Shown here: positions 42,395-57,000 of the stretch, one piece after another
How the letters are laid out: the number at the start of each line of letters is the position of its first letter
How positions within the stretch are numbered: position 1 is the stretch's first letter
Assembly: GCF_963676685.1 (NCBI RefSeq)
Contig: NC_092344.1
Location: 51,482,830 to 51,546,829, forward strand
Reading direction: 5' to 3'
DNA from: Mytilus edulis
Taxonomy: Eukaryota; Mollusca; Bivalvia; Mytilida; Mytilidae
Length of the DNA: 64,000 nucleotides
Program-made: the position numbers and the translations under genes
Notes under the pieces: model-generated
The model's database searches: none
The model's input: the letters and a program-made list of their open reading frames with translations, nothing else
What the model was told of the DNA's origin: nothing

Positions 42395-44110
42395 AGAAGC
42401 ACAACATAGAAAACTAAAGACTAAGCAACACGAACCCCACCGAAAACTTTGGGGTATCTCAGGTGTTCCGGAAGGGTAAGCAGATCCTGCTCCATTTATG
42501 GCACCTGTCGTGTTGCTTATGTTATTACAAATCCGGTAAATAGTCTAATTCGGTAAATCACATTCGTGAAAAGGGAAAGGGTATTGTAGTTTCGACGTAA
42601 GGAACATATCCGATTTCATCTGTGAAACGGTTATTCCATAACGGTTAACCAACTCGTGATGGCGTCCGTTAAATTTACGAAGGGATAATTTCAACTTCAC
42701 CATTTGGAACCCTTGTGAGTAGCAATCCTCTATCAAGGAATCATGATATCAAATACAAGCACGGGAATATCGTATCGATTGGGAGATATTTACTCCTTAT
42801 GTAGGCGCTGCTGGAATGTCGCTACATAGGAATGGAAAGTTCACAATTGGAAAGCTGAAATCATCTCTTTTGTCGTAAAGTTTTGTTTTCAACGACCCTC
42901 ATTGTCAATTTCTAGATGTAAGTCAAGATATGAGGCAGACTTAGCTGTATCTGTAGTATTCTTTATCTTCAGTTCGATGGGATAGATTTGTTCAACATAG
43001 TCACCAAATTTTGTATTATTTAGTGAGAGAACATCATCTATATAGCGGAACGTAAAGTTAAAGGATATTGCTAACTTCTTATCTTTCTTCCTAAGAAGTT
43101 TCTGTATGAAGTCAGCCTCATAATAATAAAGAAACAAGTCGGCAAGAAGAGGGGCACAATTGGTTCCCATTGGAATTCTGACAGTCGGTTGAAAAACACG
43201 TTCTCCAAACGTAAGAAATATGTTGTCAATCAAGAAATAAAGCATCTTGATAATGTCAGTTTCAGAGAATTTTTGGTTTAAATCAGAGTGATTCTTTACA
43301 AAAGAGGGACGAAAGACACCAGAGGGACAATCAAACTCATAAATCGAAAAAAAAAACTAACAATGCCATGGCTAAAAATGAAAAGGACAACAATAAAAAT
43401 AAAAAAATAGTACACATGACACAACATAGAAAACTAATGAATAAACAACACGAACCCCAACAAAAATTATAGGTGATCTCAGGTGTTCCGGAAAGGTAAG
43501 CAGATTCTGCTCCACATGTGGCGACCGTCGTGTTGTTTATGAGATAACAAATCCTGTAAATAGTCTAATTCGGTAGGTCACATTCATGAAATGGACGTAA
43601 GGAACATATCCGATATCATTTGGGAAACGGTTATTCCATAACGGTCAACCAACTCGTGATGGCGTCCGTAAAATTTACGAAGAGATGATTTCAACTTCAC
43701 ATTTGGAACTCTTGATTTAATAGCTTCCTTGTGAGCAACAACCAAAGTAGGATTTATCCCTCCCCAAGTCAAGATACTTGTATCTACGTTCACCATTCTT
43801 TTTAATGAAATAAAGTAATACCAACTCTTTCAATTTGTCTTTTAGTTTGGAATGGGGAATACTTGTGTTAAGTGTAGAAAAGTCAAATGGTTTAATACTA
43901 TTGCAAGATGAGAGAGTCTTAGATTGTGTGTACTCTAAAAGATCTTTGGAATTTTTTAATATCCATATCTGATTCTCCCCACCTCTAGAAAAGGCTGTTT
44001 CACAATAACTTTGGAGCCCGGCTTTGATTGCTAATAAAATAGATGTTAATAAACGTCCATCATTTACGTCGCCCCCTTTTCTGTTTGTTTCCTTTTGGGT
44101 TAAAGCTCTT
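42395..44110 (-). mobile_element. Penelope-like reverse transcriptase, interrupted copy (right arm)
   Basis: This is the mirror of 34,691-36,455. This copy keeps the catalytic FTFRYIDDVLSLNN and IPMGTNCAPLLADLFLYYYE intact in a 118-codon frame at 42,889-43,245. The nested tail at 43,298-43,742 and other frameshifts still break the gene. Comparing the arms shows that the left copy lost YIDD (to YKDD) after duplication. Confidence 0.85.
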
Positions 44111-45703
44111 CATATTTTAATAAGCTTTGAATTTTCAAATATTTTGGCATCCAGCATCACTGAATAGATATTGAATGTCGAAATTCGCATCTGGAGCAGT
44201 ATCGTTTATGTTATTTCAACATATTTTCCAGAGAGAAAAAAGTTGTGATTGATTGTCGTAATGCAGAACATTTCCAGCTCTGTAAAAAAAAAACACTAAC
44301 TGGGCATTTAGTTTTGTTTATGTAAGTAGTGATAAACATAATACATTTGTCAGTAAAGGAAAACTGTTGATTAGTTCTGGAATATAAAGTTTCTCATTAA
44401 ATCTCCAATATTTGCTGATATAAGGTCGCAAATACCGGACACATAACGAATGAAATGTCGTCTGAGTTGTCGAAATTCATAATTGATTTCTTTCAACTCA
44501 GACATTAAAGATTAATTTGAAAAAAGGTCGATGCTGTGTAATGTCTTTAAAATAATTGTAAAAAGCAGCTAATATCTAAATTTCGAGTAATTAAAAATTA
44601 ATTGACGAATATCTTTATTGATTCAGTATATGCATTCGTAGTACCAGGAACTATCAATATACTTAATACTAAATAAGTATAAACTTCTCCTTATTTTACA
44701 AATTCGATGAATTTACCATTTTAAAATCATTTCTTATAGTTCTGTACAGAAACATTGTATAATACTTGTCATGTGTCAAATTTTAAGCTTATTAAATAAT
44801 TTTTAAATGTCCGGTTTTTTCGGTCCAATTTATGCTAACGCTATGAATTACTTGTAACATATCATCACTGCAATATATCTATAACCCAAGACATGAAAAC
44901 GTCCCTTGTGCAGATTGTCACACCTCCTCAGTGTCCAGTTAAAACAATTCATTGTTTGTTGATAAAAACACATAATTTTCAATGCACATTAAAATAATAA
45001 ATATCGATTGCGTTCAGCTGATATTTACACTTAATTATTTATTATAATTTGGTTTATTCATTGATCAAAAATTTGTAATGTAAATCGTAATCGATGTTAT
45101 AGATCTTTAAACAAACACGTTTATGTATATATCAATACACAGTGATTCCAGAGAAAAAACACATGAGTAGAAAGACGACAAAACCTGTAAATAAGATTTA
45201 CTAAGAAAATAATTTCCTTAATCAATGCATTTATAATATTAATGAACACAGCAATGATAATGCCTTTAGGTTTGCGATATACTTCGGTCGTTCTGTGGCG
45301 AAAGGACATTCTCAGACTTTTCTACTTTCAGACATTATCTAGATTACCACACGGTTCGACGCATGCTTTGACATCTGAACTTTTTTTGAATGTTTATCTT
45401 CGGTGCATATGCAGCGTAACATACATTTTTTACGTTATATCTCGACTGTTCACAGCTAAGGTTTTTTTTTACATACATTATAGTAAATTACTGTTATCTT
45501 TTTCATAATTATATTTCTTTGTATACTCGAACACTAGGTAGACTTGTTTGAAGGAGGAGCTTGATAAATGCCAAGGTCACTTTTTTTTCAAACATCCTGA
45601 CGCTGTATGCATAAATTATATGACACGTGGAATGTGATGTGGTCTTTATTAATAAAAATTAGAACTGTGGACGTTGTATGTCATTATATCAAATATCAAC
45701 AGA
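44111..45703. other. Upstream region of the right cwo copy
   Basis: No gene is recognised. It mirrors 33,143-34,690 and includes the conserved E-box at 45,624. The candidate frame at 45,242-45,508 diverges from its partner in the other arm after about 50 codons and is not accepted. Confidence 0.5.
45624..45629. promoter_or_regulatory. CACGTG E-box 75 bp before right cwo ATG
   Basis: This is a perfect E-box at the same distance from the ATG as in the left copy, and a plausible site for clock activators and for autorepression. A second perfect copy is in intron 1 at 45,987-45,992. Confidence 0.6.
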
Positions 45704-48700
45704 ATGGATACAAGTGAATTTTCAATGTATGATTCTCTCATGAATAAACATTCAGCAAAGAGAATAAAGCTCGAGATTGCAGAAAGGTAAGATAATGTTA
45801 TTTATTTTGGTTATTTTAGATGGCAATTTTTATAATTCATAACAGGGCATGCTATCATGAATGAAATATTAGCTTGACTTTTTTTTATCATTACTGAAAT
45901 GACTTTTAGAAACTTAAAAACATGTTTTATTTCATAAGTTCCATAAGATTATATTTATATGTTTAAAATTTGAAGCTGAAAATTAGCACGTGTCTCAACA
46001 CATAATTTTGGAAGACAGACTTGCCAAAATGGATAGCTTTACAAAGTGAAACAAAAAAACAAAACAAAACTGGACACTGAAAACTGAATTTGTTTGCAAT
46101 CTTATATCCATTGTCGAATCAACTTTTTTTAATATACTGCGAAAGTACTTTTATTGGTGACTTCTCATTTTATTGCAACTTTTTAAAATAAGGTATTCTC
46201 ATTTAGCCAACTTTTTATTTTTGATAATTATTGGGTTGTTTGTTTAGTAATAATAAGGTGTCTTTTTAAATTTGACAATAAATTTTTATGTTTTTAAACT
46301 TTTAAAAAAAATATATATAAAATAGGCCATAGTAAACTATTTTTAAATAAAATTTAGTATATTTTAAATAATAAATAAATGTTATATCATTTAAACAGAA
46401 GAAACCTTTAAATCAGTAATATATGTTCATTTGAGGTTCTGCTTTAATTTACATTTATGTATATTAACAATAACATGTATATTTGGTATAGCATTTTTAC
46501 TTCCCAATCTGGATAGCTTTTGGTAGTATCATATATTGTTTCAATATCCATTAGTTAGTCACATTATCGGACCTCCATTTTGCCATCAAGTTCAAGCACC
46601 ATATGTATTCATGTACCATGTACCACCTAGTGACGTGATTGCTTTAATTTAGCACTGTTGTACAATAAAGTCAATTGTTCATATTCAATCATGTATTTCA
46701 CATTAAAGCAAACAATATTTAAAACGAAAAAACTTTATACTTCAGTGTTTGTTTGTCTTGTATCATGTATTCTTCAAAGAAACCAGACCCTAATCTAAAA
46801 TTTTGTTAATTATTGGGTTGTTTGTTTAGTAATAATAAGGTGTCTTTTTAAATTTGACAATAAATTTTTATGTTTTTAAACTATTTAAAAAAATATATAT
46901 ATAAAATAGGCCATAGTAAACTATTTTTAAATAAAATTTAGTATATTTTAAATAATAAATAAATGTTATATCATTTAAACAGAAGAAACCTTTAAATCAG
47001 TAATATATGCTCATTTGAGGTTCTGCTTTAATTTACATTTATGTATATTAACAATAACATTTATATTTGGTATAGCATTTTTACTTCCCAATCTGGATAG
47101 CTTGTGGTAGTATCATATTGTTTCAATATCCATTAGTTAGTCACATTATCGGACCTACATTTTGCCATCAAGTTCAAGCACCATATGTATTCATGTACCA
47201 TATACCACCTAGTGACGTGATTGCTTTAATTTAGCACTGTTGTACAATAAAGTCAATTGTTCATATTCAATCATGTATTTCACATTAAAGCAAACAATAT
47301 TTAAAACGAAAAAACTTTATACTTCAGTGTTTTTTTGTCTTGTATCATGTATTGTTCAAAGAAACCAGACCTTAATCTAAAATAGAGAGATATTTATTAG
47401 TCTGGCTTCTTCATAATTTGATGCTAATTGTTGAAACCCAGGAGCTTCTGAGCTTCCCCATGGACCCTCTACCAGGGCAACCGTAATTACACCTTTCGTT
47501 CATAAAATCATGGCCTAGGACTATTGAAATGTTTAGTAACGCCTTATACCGTATGATTTGGAATTTCTCGTTATTGGTCTTCTGCTGTTAAAGGATCCAT
47601 CCAATCATTTAAAAAAATCATAGACAATTAATGGAGGAATTCGGCATGAAAATGTTAAATCCTGACACTGTTACTATAAAATATACATGCTCCAAGTCTG
47701 GAACCGTTACATTAATGCATAACATATTTATTTTATTTTCATTCTCCGGCCCCTCTTTCAAATATGCTGGAAACGCCCCTAAACCTACATAGACAACAGA
47801 CTAACCCAACTTAAGGATAGACTACAGCAAGGACAGATCAACTGTTCAGTCTTTGTGTAGTAAAACGTATTCAACTTGATTTTTTTGACAATTAAAGATA
47901 CGTTTATAGCATTTGTTTATGTTACTGTTTTCTTTGAGTGACATGTTTATGGCCTAATTAACACCTTTGGTGGTCTTTAATCTGTTGATCACTTTATCAT
48001 GGGTTAATTAGTGTTATTACTATGATTTACAGGGGTCAATGTTTATTTTGTAATTTCCTCAATCCAGACTATTTGTAACCTTCGTTTCTAAAGACTTTAA
48101 TTTTTTAATTGTTTTTTTTTTTTAGAAAACTAAAATCCACGAATTTAATAAACCACACATGTAAATATTGCTCAAACCACGTTAATTGATACACACGAAT
48201 TAAAGTACTTTCACAGTAGTAAACAAACTGTTACTCCGCCTCTCCATTGAATTTAGGTGTCAATCTTAATTACAATGCATGAGAAAACGACCAAACAAAG
48301 TTGGCAAGCAAGGCATTGAAACTCTTGGATTGCATGCTTTAATATTTTAACTGTAATGCGTTATAACAAACTTCGCTAATAAATTGATTTGCTTAAGAGA
48401 TAGTATATTATATCATGAAATTGTGATCATCAGTTTATTTTAGTTTTGGTATTTTTTACAGGCCTTTGAACTTTGCAATATCGCCAGATGAACGTGAGAT
48501 CCAGTCAATTAAAAAGACAAAAATGCCAAGGGTAAGATTTTAATATTATATCATTTATATTGTCTTCAATAAATATGACTGGTAAGCTTGAGAATGCAAA
48601 ACAAACTAATATGAGTGTCAACATTTAGTTAAGTCGGAGGAAACGACCCTGGATAAATTTTGTAAAAGAAGGGAAATGGGGCATTAATTCATGACATCAA

Positions 48701-51700
48701 ATTCTTTCACGCAATTGAAAAAACGATGCAACGGAAAAAAATACTTTACGAGATAGTAAAACTATTTGATTTTTAGGTTCTAGAATACTTACTAGGTTGC
48801 TGAAGGTTACTGTAGAAACATGTGTAACGCTCAACTAATTAGAATCGTACATTTAATTACTACAAAAGAGGGACGAAGTCAAAGTCATAAATCGAAAATA
48901 AACTGACAACGCCATGGATATAAATGAAAAGTACAAACGGAAAAACAATAGTACAAATGACACAACATATAAAACTAAAGAATAAACAACACGAACCCCA
49001 CCAAAAACTAGGGGCGATTTCAGGTGCCCGGAGGGTAAGCAAATCCTGCTCCACATGTGGCACCCGTCGTGTTGCTTATGATATAACAAATCCGGTATAT
49101 AGTCTAATTCGGTAGGTCACATTCATGAAAGGGAAGGGGATTGTAGTTACGACGTAAGGAACATCTTCGATATCATTTGTGAAACGGTTATTCCATAACG
49201 ACCAGCCAACTCGTGATGGCGTCCGTAAAACCACGAAGAGATGATTTTAACTTCACCATTTGGAACTCTTGATTTAATAGCTTCCTTGTATCCTTCGTAT
49301 CAATTGGATGATATATACACCGTATGCAGGTGCTGCTGGAATGTTGCTAATTAGAAATGGAAAGTTCACAATTGGAAAGCTGAAATCATCTCTTTTGTCG
49401 TAAAGTTTTGTTTTCAATCGACCCTCATTGTCAATTTCTAGATGTAAGTCAAGATATGAGGCCGACTTAACTGTATCTGTTGTATCCTTTATCTCTAGTT
49501 CAATGGGATAGATACGTTCGACATAGTCACAAACTGAAGTGCAACTTGTTTGATATTGTTTCCAATAACATGCTTCTACCTGAGGGTTTTTTTCTGTTTT
49601 GTAATGATGACAGCTTTAATCTTCAGTTTGGCTGTAATCTTATTGTACTAAAAATAAAGTTAAAACTTTGAAAAAGTAGACTTTTTTGTTAGAACAAAAA
49701 TGCACAATGAAGACCCAACCATTGTCAACGGACTGCCTAACCAAATATTTTATGGAAGAGTACTATGGTTATCGTTTGTGGTATAATTATTAAAACTGAC
49801 ATTATCATTTATAATTTTAGGATCCAATGTCACACAGAATCATAGAGAAGAGGAGACGAGATCGCATGAATAATTGCTTGGCAGAACTCAGTCGGCTTAT
49901 CCCATCAAGTTATTTGAAACAGGTAGAATACTAAATTATTTTATTCTTACTTCGCTGAGTTTTAAAACTGAATGTTGATATGACTTGGTTTATGGTAATT
50001 TTGTCAACAGAGATTATAGCTTTAACTTTCTTTATTACATCTTTTTGTGGGAATTTGATTTCGTAGATTTTGTTAATGTACATTCAATTACTAATTTATT
50101 ATTGCCTTTTCGGCAGGATTGTTCAAAACCAAGAAATGAAGTTTTAACGAAGTAAATGAATTATTCCTCGATCCTCAGAAATGAGAAAATATAAACATAT
50201 AAATGATTTTAAAAAAATGCATATGTCAATTTAAAATTGGATTCCATAATATTTTTCAGGGTCAAGGTCGTATTGAGAAGACGGAGATTATAGAAATTGC
50301 TTCCAAACTTATACGAAACCTGTTGAACTTGCATAATTTTAGAGGTATGAAATATATTAATAGTTAGCGTATCTAATAGTTTCAGTTCAACATTAGAGAT
50401 GTGATATTTTGCCGAAAATAGGTTTCCAACGAGGAAGCAGGACATTATGCTCCTTTCCAAAAGACATACTTCCGTATACTTTCATTTAAGAGGAATTTTA
50501 GCATTCTGATTTAAAGATTTAAGGATTATTTTACACGGGATTTTATGAATATAAGAACTTAAAATGGGTCATTGCTATTCAAATAATCACATGAGTATAT
50601 ATATATATCCTGCTTCCAATATCAGTGTAGGCATATTTACAGATTATCATGGATAGATATAAATATGATATACTAGTCATGGTCATGGTCTTTCGGTTTT
50701 GTAAGTAAGTGATTTTTGGAATATATCAACATGTTGATAGACGCACTTGCATTACCAATTCCAATAATTCTCCAACAATGATTTCATAATAAATGGAATA
50801 AATGTAAACTAATTGAACAGGTCGACCTTATAATAAAGAAGATGCTTCCAGGTTATTGAAATATTTTGTTACCCTAAGTAAGAAATAAGCCAAGACCTTA
50901 ACCAAATTTATGTGTTTTTAATAAATTAAACATCTTATTACCCACGCTGCACCAAATTATCTTTTTAGAGAAGGCCTTGCCTCATATCTTAAAATTAAGG
51001 ATAGTGTCTCAAGCTTAAGCCATTTGGAAGCTTTGTCAGTTTTGCATGTCATGCCAAAAATTTGGAAGACCTAAAGAAGACATATTTGGCTAATTTCTAA
51101 AATACTGGTACTCATAACTAACAGACTATTGTCTTTTAATGATCATCCGAAGGACAATGTTTAATAGATTTATTGTACCTTTATATTAATGAATCCAACC
51201 AACTAAATTCAGTTGTTTCTTTTCATTGTTATATTGTTCTTCTCAAACATCATAAATACAACATATAGAGCTATCAATTGACAATTTTTGCATTGGAATA
51301 ATTTTAGAAATGATGGAGAAAGAGTTATCTTCGGATTGTGGTAGAACAAACCCATGTTGTCAAGAAAAGTTTTACATGGGATACAAAGAATGTCAGGAGG
51401 AAATACTGCGACATTTAATTGACACTGAAGGGATGGATCATAGAGATGAATTCTTTCAGAAAATTACAACTTTTTTAGATCATAGCAGTAAGAAACATCT
51501 TAGATTATCAACAGGTATTAACCATTCTTATTAATGTTGTGAAATGATGTTGATATTAAGCTCATCTTTCCTGAAGGGTCAGTGAGAACTATATTATTTC
51601 TCAAAATTAAAACCAACTCTTTTTATATTCCATGCGTTCAAAGAGGAAACTGCAGTTTTCATGACAAAGTATGAGGTTAAAGATTAAGTCCAAAGTAATT

Positions 51701-54700
51701 CGACTGCAACCAACCTACTTACGTTGTTCATACAATCAACGGTCAAATATCATATGATCATAAACAAAGAGAACTTACAGCAAACAGTTATAAAATTACA
51801 TAGTTTAAACGAAGTTAAGTTTGAATTGTTTTACATTATCTTATCGGGGCCTATTATAGCTGACTATGCTGTATGGGCTTTGCTCATTGTTGAAGGCCGT
51901 ACGGTGACCTATAGTTGTTAATGTCTGTGTCATTTAGGTCTTTTGTGGATAGTTGTCACATTGGCAATTATACCACATCTTCTTTTTTATATTAAAGAAA
52001 ACAAGTGTTAAAAGCAATCCGTAACTTATTTATCTTCTTATCAACATAACCTAAACGCTTTTTGTAATTAAAGATAAAACCGAAAATTATATTTTACACA
52101 TCTATTTGAAACTAATCAATGGATACGAAATTATACAAAACCACTTTGGCAATTTTATTTTTTTTATCTATTGATACTTATTTATACACGCAATATAGTA
52201 TGGATTTAAAAGATATAATGCATTTACAAAATGAATGGTAAATAAATGTTCATAAAATTTGAAAAACAATCTCCTTAAAGATATGCGGTTGATATTCAAA
52301 GAGCATTAATTTTAATAACTGGCCCCAAACGCATTTTGTTCAAACAAACCAGCAAATGATTGACTGATTTTTGGTGATTCATGCCACTTTAAACACTCTT
52401 GACTATATTTGGCCGTCAGTTTTCATTGGAAGTGGAAGTTTGAGTGACGGTAGAACACCACCGAACGCGGACAAGAAAACTGACAATCCTAGTAAATCAA
52501 GTTTGGAGTCGAACACACTTGTCATGTGTGGGGTTCAAACTAAACATGAATTTTAACAGGCTAGTACTACTGTAGATCAACTACTAAGACCACTTTGCCA
52601 CCGATACTCCCATTTAACCTTTTGGAGCGTTGTGATAAAAAAAAAAATGATATTGGCAATGGGGCATAGCAACCTATGAATAACATTCTTGTTTTATAAA
52701 AAAAAAGAAACCCGCTGATATAAATAAGTTAAAATTTGCGATATTGGACTTGAAGGGCAAGTTTAATTATTAACGATAAACTTCACATTTTGCAATTTTC
52801 TTATAAAGCGGTTTTCATCAAAGTGAGAGGGTTAGCGCTATAAAACTAGGTTTAATCCACAATTTTCTACATTTGAAAATGCCTGTACCAAGTCAGGAAT
52901 ATGACAGTTCTTGTCCATTCGTTTTTGATGCGTTTTGTTTTTTGATTTTGCCATGTGATTATGGACTTTCCGAATTGATTTTCCTGTAAGTTCAGTATTT
53001 TTGTGATTTTACTTTTCAGGATGCATTTTGTTCTTTTAAACTGACGAATAATTTTTCTACGACTCAAACTCATAGCTCTGTGCTATGAAGCTTACGCCAT
53101 AAGGTAAAAAGATAACACAGTTGCATTGATGCATATGCACTCTACTGATAATCTAATATTTCTTCTCTGGTATTGTACTTTATAGTCTCTTTCGGTCTAA
53201 TTTGCTGAAATGACATGTATTTAACTTTAACTAATACATTTGTTATACTAGTAGTCTTCTTTGTATGTGTAGTTATTTTGGTTGTTTATTTTAGTTTTAG
53301 TTCAAATTTTATGTTAAATAGACTTTTTGTTAAATAAATTTTCACCATGCGTCATTGTCTGAACAATAGTCTGTAATACAGTGTACATGTCACTGGGTGT
53401 AAAAACTAATACTTTAAATTCCATATCAATTGCGACTTCTTCTTCACAGTATTAGGCATAATTGAAAGTCATTTAGAAAATTCCATGACCAATTGTTCGG
53501 TAGTTTATCTGAATATCTTAACAGATGTGTATGAATAGAGATGAGCCATTTTAAAACTGGTGGTGCAATTTTCAAAATAATCTTCGGTTATGTTTAAGAT
53601 TGGTTGAAGAGTTGACAGGCATTGTTCCAGTACTAGTTTTTCACTAATGTTCTGCATGATGAATATTTTACATTGTCATATCAATGGTTTTGTCTTGGAT
53701 GTTACATAAATAGCACTAACATGTGTTAAGGTTGCTGGTTATGCAAACAGTCATTGCATTGTCTGTAAGAGAGTTTCGGCGCAACCTTAACTACGAAGAG
53801 GTTTGAAATATTATATTTGTGTATGGTGTAATCAGTGTTCATTGTTTAATCATTGACTTTTCTAGGAGATTTTGGTGAGTGTGATTGTTGTGTATCCAAC
53901 ATCAATTTGCTTCCCAACAAATAAGAATATGAACATGTTTTTTATATTTATATAAAAGCTATGTAGTATATTTTATTACTTAGTAAGCACATTCTAAATG
54001 ATTTAATTATTTGATTTCTTATCTTGAACACAAACTACGAACGTATCATGTGCTCCTGGTGTAACAGTTTAATTTTTTTTTTGTATATAAAATTGATCAA
54101 CAAATTTCTCGTTATTTGATAATTTTTAATACTTATTTTAAAAGTGTTGCTAATTATGAATAAAAATATATTTAAACCATTTTAAGATGAATAAACTAGA
54201 CTGGTCAAGATGACCCTCTATCTTAGATAATAATGTGATAAGGTTTTCTCTCTCCTCTTTTTTTCGTTACGGTAGTACAGACATTTCATTTAATTGTTTT
54301 CTATTTTAGTAAAAACTGCATCTGATATCCAAGATGTAAAGCCTACTGATTCTTTGACGTCAGAGGCACCAGGTTCAAATTTTAGCATGGGAATTTCAGA
54401 AAACAACATTGCAATGATAAAACAAGATGAACATCTTTGTACCCTGCTGAAGCGAACAGAACAAACATCAAGCCGAACATCAGGATACAGCAGCATCAGA
54501 AGCCAGTCATTGTCAGAAAGAAGCGTATCATGCATTACACTACAGTCAGTTCAGGGAGATACAGCAGATAGAGATGAACGTAACGGCTCTAGAGGAAGTT
54601 TATACTCTAGCGAGGAGAATTCATCCGAAGGCAGTAATGGCAGCAAGAATGATTACCACAAGTCACATGCTTACAAATTTAAGCAAAATATAACAAACAG

Positions 54701-55178
54701 GTTTTCTAAAGAAAGAAGACCTTGGGATCCAAAAAATGAAAGATCTTCAGATTCAATGGAGGATGAAAATGAACAAGGAAAGCGAAAAATAGTAAGCTAC
54801 AGTACTTCAAGCCCCAGCACTGAATACAGTCAATATTTAGGATCTGAAAATAGTTCTACAAATAGTTGTTCCAATAAAAATAAAATTCCACGTTACCAGA
54901 ATGACTTTGGGAAGGATGGTCGTTTTGATTCAAAACTGGTGCCTTTACCTGCCTTTGTACTTCATCCTCTTGGAACGCATTATGTTCCCGTATCAATACC
55001 TCCTACACATTTCAAAAGTGTGTTTAAAGACGATTCCAAGGGATCAACAGCATATCATCCCATTAGTATCCCTGTGAATTTCTGTGGTCCAAGTGTTTCT
55101 ATACACACACAGGTAGAACAGCAGCTCATATGTGCCTTAGAAGGACAGAAAGAGGAACGATGTCATGAAAATTCATAG
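45704..55178 (+). CDS. cwo: clockwork orange homologue, intact right copy
   Basis: Six exons encode 471 residues: 45,704-45,786; 48,462-48,531; 49,821-49,922; 50,260-50,344; 51,308-51,514; 54,310-55,178. All have AG/GT borders and phases that join. Residues 54-110 form the b[23 protein letters not shown], then [11 protein letters not shown]. The basic region lacks the proline typical of Hairy/HES, as in clockwork orange. Residues 135-175 are an Orange domain ([15 protein letters not shown]). The remainder is Ser-rich and low complexity; no WRPW is seen. Cwo represses E-box genes in the insect circadian clock; a nuclear repressor role is inferred. Intron 2 carries an antisense PLE fragment. 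A possible poly(A) signal, AATAAA, is at 55,625. Confidence 0.88.
46226..47384 (+). repeat. Tandem duplication of about 580 bp in right cwo intron 1
   Basis: The copies begin at 46,226 and 46,807 with AATTATTGGGTTGTTTG and are nearly identical over their length, ending at CTTAATCTAAAAT-like text. The left arm has no counterpart, since its sequence passes directly from the Tyr-poor AT segment to the CATGGCCTAGGACT block. This is a recent event, specific to the right arm. Confidence 0.85.
48840..49545 (-). mobile_element. Penelope-like fragment in right cwo intron 2
   Basis: This is the mirror of 30,105-30,850. The minus strand shows the [16 protein letters not shown] text near 49,500 and the standard tail ending near 48,860. 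It is shared by both arms, and non-functional. Confidence 0.8.
51880..51990 (+). repeat. Short dispersed repeat in right cwo intron 5
   Basis: Text running GTTGAAGGCCGTACGGTGAC to TACCACATCTTCTTTTTTAT is a relative of the small repeat at 36,456 and 41,866. The left arm lacks it at the matching place (about 27,820), so it is a later insertion. Confidence 0.55.
52370..52615 (-). mobile_element. tRNA-derived SINE in right cwo intron 5
   Basis: This is the mirror of 27,247-27,490. On the minus strand, the TGGCAAAGTGG A box is near 52,605 and a GTTTGAACCCC B box near 52,540. It is shared by both arms. Confidence 0.62.
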
Positions 55179-57000
55179 AAAACGTTTTGAGAGTTTTTTA
55201 TGCATATTTTTTTTTCTAACAGCGCTTGTGTTTATATTCGAAAAAAGGTATTTGTTTCTCCCAAAAACGTACCAAGTCGTTCGGTTGGTAGATAAAGTAT
55301 GGTTTTGGCAATTGAATAGACTTGCGCTTTTTAAATATATCTGGAAGTTCGTTATTTTTATTAAAAAAAACACCTTTGATGAATGTTTTGTATACACTAT
55401 TTTGTATTGTTAAAAGGAAATGTCTGTGCAACATATTTTCAGCTTTATGATTTCTGATTATATCTTATGTGATGAAATGGTCTTTCCTTAAATTTTGCTC
55501 AACAACAAGTTACAATCACCTTTTTTTGAATGTGTATTTACTAGGTAAATGTACAATGTATTTTATCATTACTGTATATTTTACCATTAATGTATCATAA
55601 CTGTATATTTTATCACTTCAACACAATAAATTTGAAGATATCAATTCACTTTTAATAAACTCGTTAGTATTATTCATATATGAAGCACACATGCATGTGT
55701 TCGACAATATGCGGAATTTTAACAAGGGTAAATCTCATGAAGATGACTGAAATGGAATTTGCTTAATGCTGTCTCAGACGTTAGTTTAATTAGGTTGTTG
55801 GGTAGAAGGTACTAAAAGCTTTTGAATACCGTTGAAGGGTTTTACAGCTAGTGTTAGTGTTAGATAACATTTAATCAGTGGGTATTGTGCTTATATTTAA
55901 AAATATGACTGGACAGACTTTCTCGCTCTTTCTCTAATTGTAATCTTTCAACAACAATGAAAAGAAACTTTGAAGACCCACTTATTCAGTAAAACTTGCT
56001 AATTGTTCCAATGGTCTAACAATTTCAAATACGCATAGGCTTCTAACAAATACTGATGTTTCTATTTTATAATGATATTTCGTTAGACCTGCATCGAATG
56101 TTATATCTGATTCATAGTCCTACCTGGGAGACAGAGTGCTTCTTTTTCAGCGGTGGCGTATACGATTTCTATGAATAAGAAGCTAATGAAAGAGATATTG
56201 AAGATACAAAAGTGAATATTACGAAGGCAGCTTACAAATCCGTCACTAAAAACGAAAAAACGACGAAAGGACAAACAACAGTATAAAACAGTATATAAAA
56301 CAATAAACTGAGCAACACGAACTCTACCAAAATTCTAGGTAATCACTGCTGTTCCGTCTGTGCAATCGTAATACATTCCACGATTGGTACTCGTCCACGA
56401 CCTATATACTTCATATCATGTATTTTATTTATGCATTGTCTTTGAGATAACTCTCAAACTAACACTGCAAAATATGAAAGAAAGTTTAAATCAACATTGG
56501 TAACCAATCAGTTTGATAAACTAAAAAAATAAACTGTTATCCAAATATGAAAGAGATCGAACATAATAGCGCGTCTGGCGTTAATATTAAATTTGAATCC
56601 TGGTATCTATGATGAGTTTATTTACAAACACTGGGTCGATGCCACTGCTGGTGGAGATTTATTTCACCGAGGGTATCACCAGCCCAGTAGTCAGCACTTC
56701 TGTGTTGACTTGAGTTATCATTGATATGTTCATAATAATAAATTAACTGTTAACAAAACTTTTTTTGAAATTGAAATACTAAGGCTTTCCTACCTCGGGA
56801 ATAGATTACCTTAGCTGTATTTGGCAAAACTTTTAGGAATTTTTGTTCCTCAATGCTCTTGAACTTCGTATTTTATTTGGCATTTTCAACATATTTTTAT
56901 TCGAACGTCACTGATGAGTCTTTTGTAGACGAAACGCGCGTCTGGCGTTAATATTAAATTTGAATCCTGGTATCTCTGATGAGTTTATACTAGTATACAA
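55179..57000. other. Downstream flank of right cwo and arm repeats
   Basis: No gene. It contains the cwo 3' region with AATAAA at 55,625, the block shared with 58,260-58,480 at 55,860-56,080, and the CGCGTCTGGCGTTAATATTAAA repeat at 56,565-56,990 (two ends). Small frames near 55,165-55,434 are the untranslated region read in other frames. Confidence 0.55.

Noticed and set aside
55165..55434. Small frames just after the cwo stop, also in the left arm
   Set aside because: Overlap the 3' untranslated region, differ between arms by indels, no domain.
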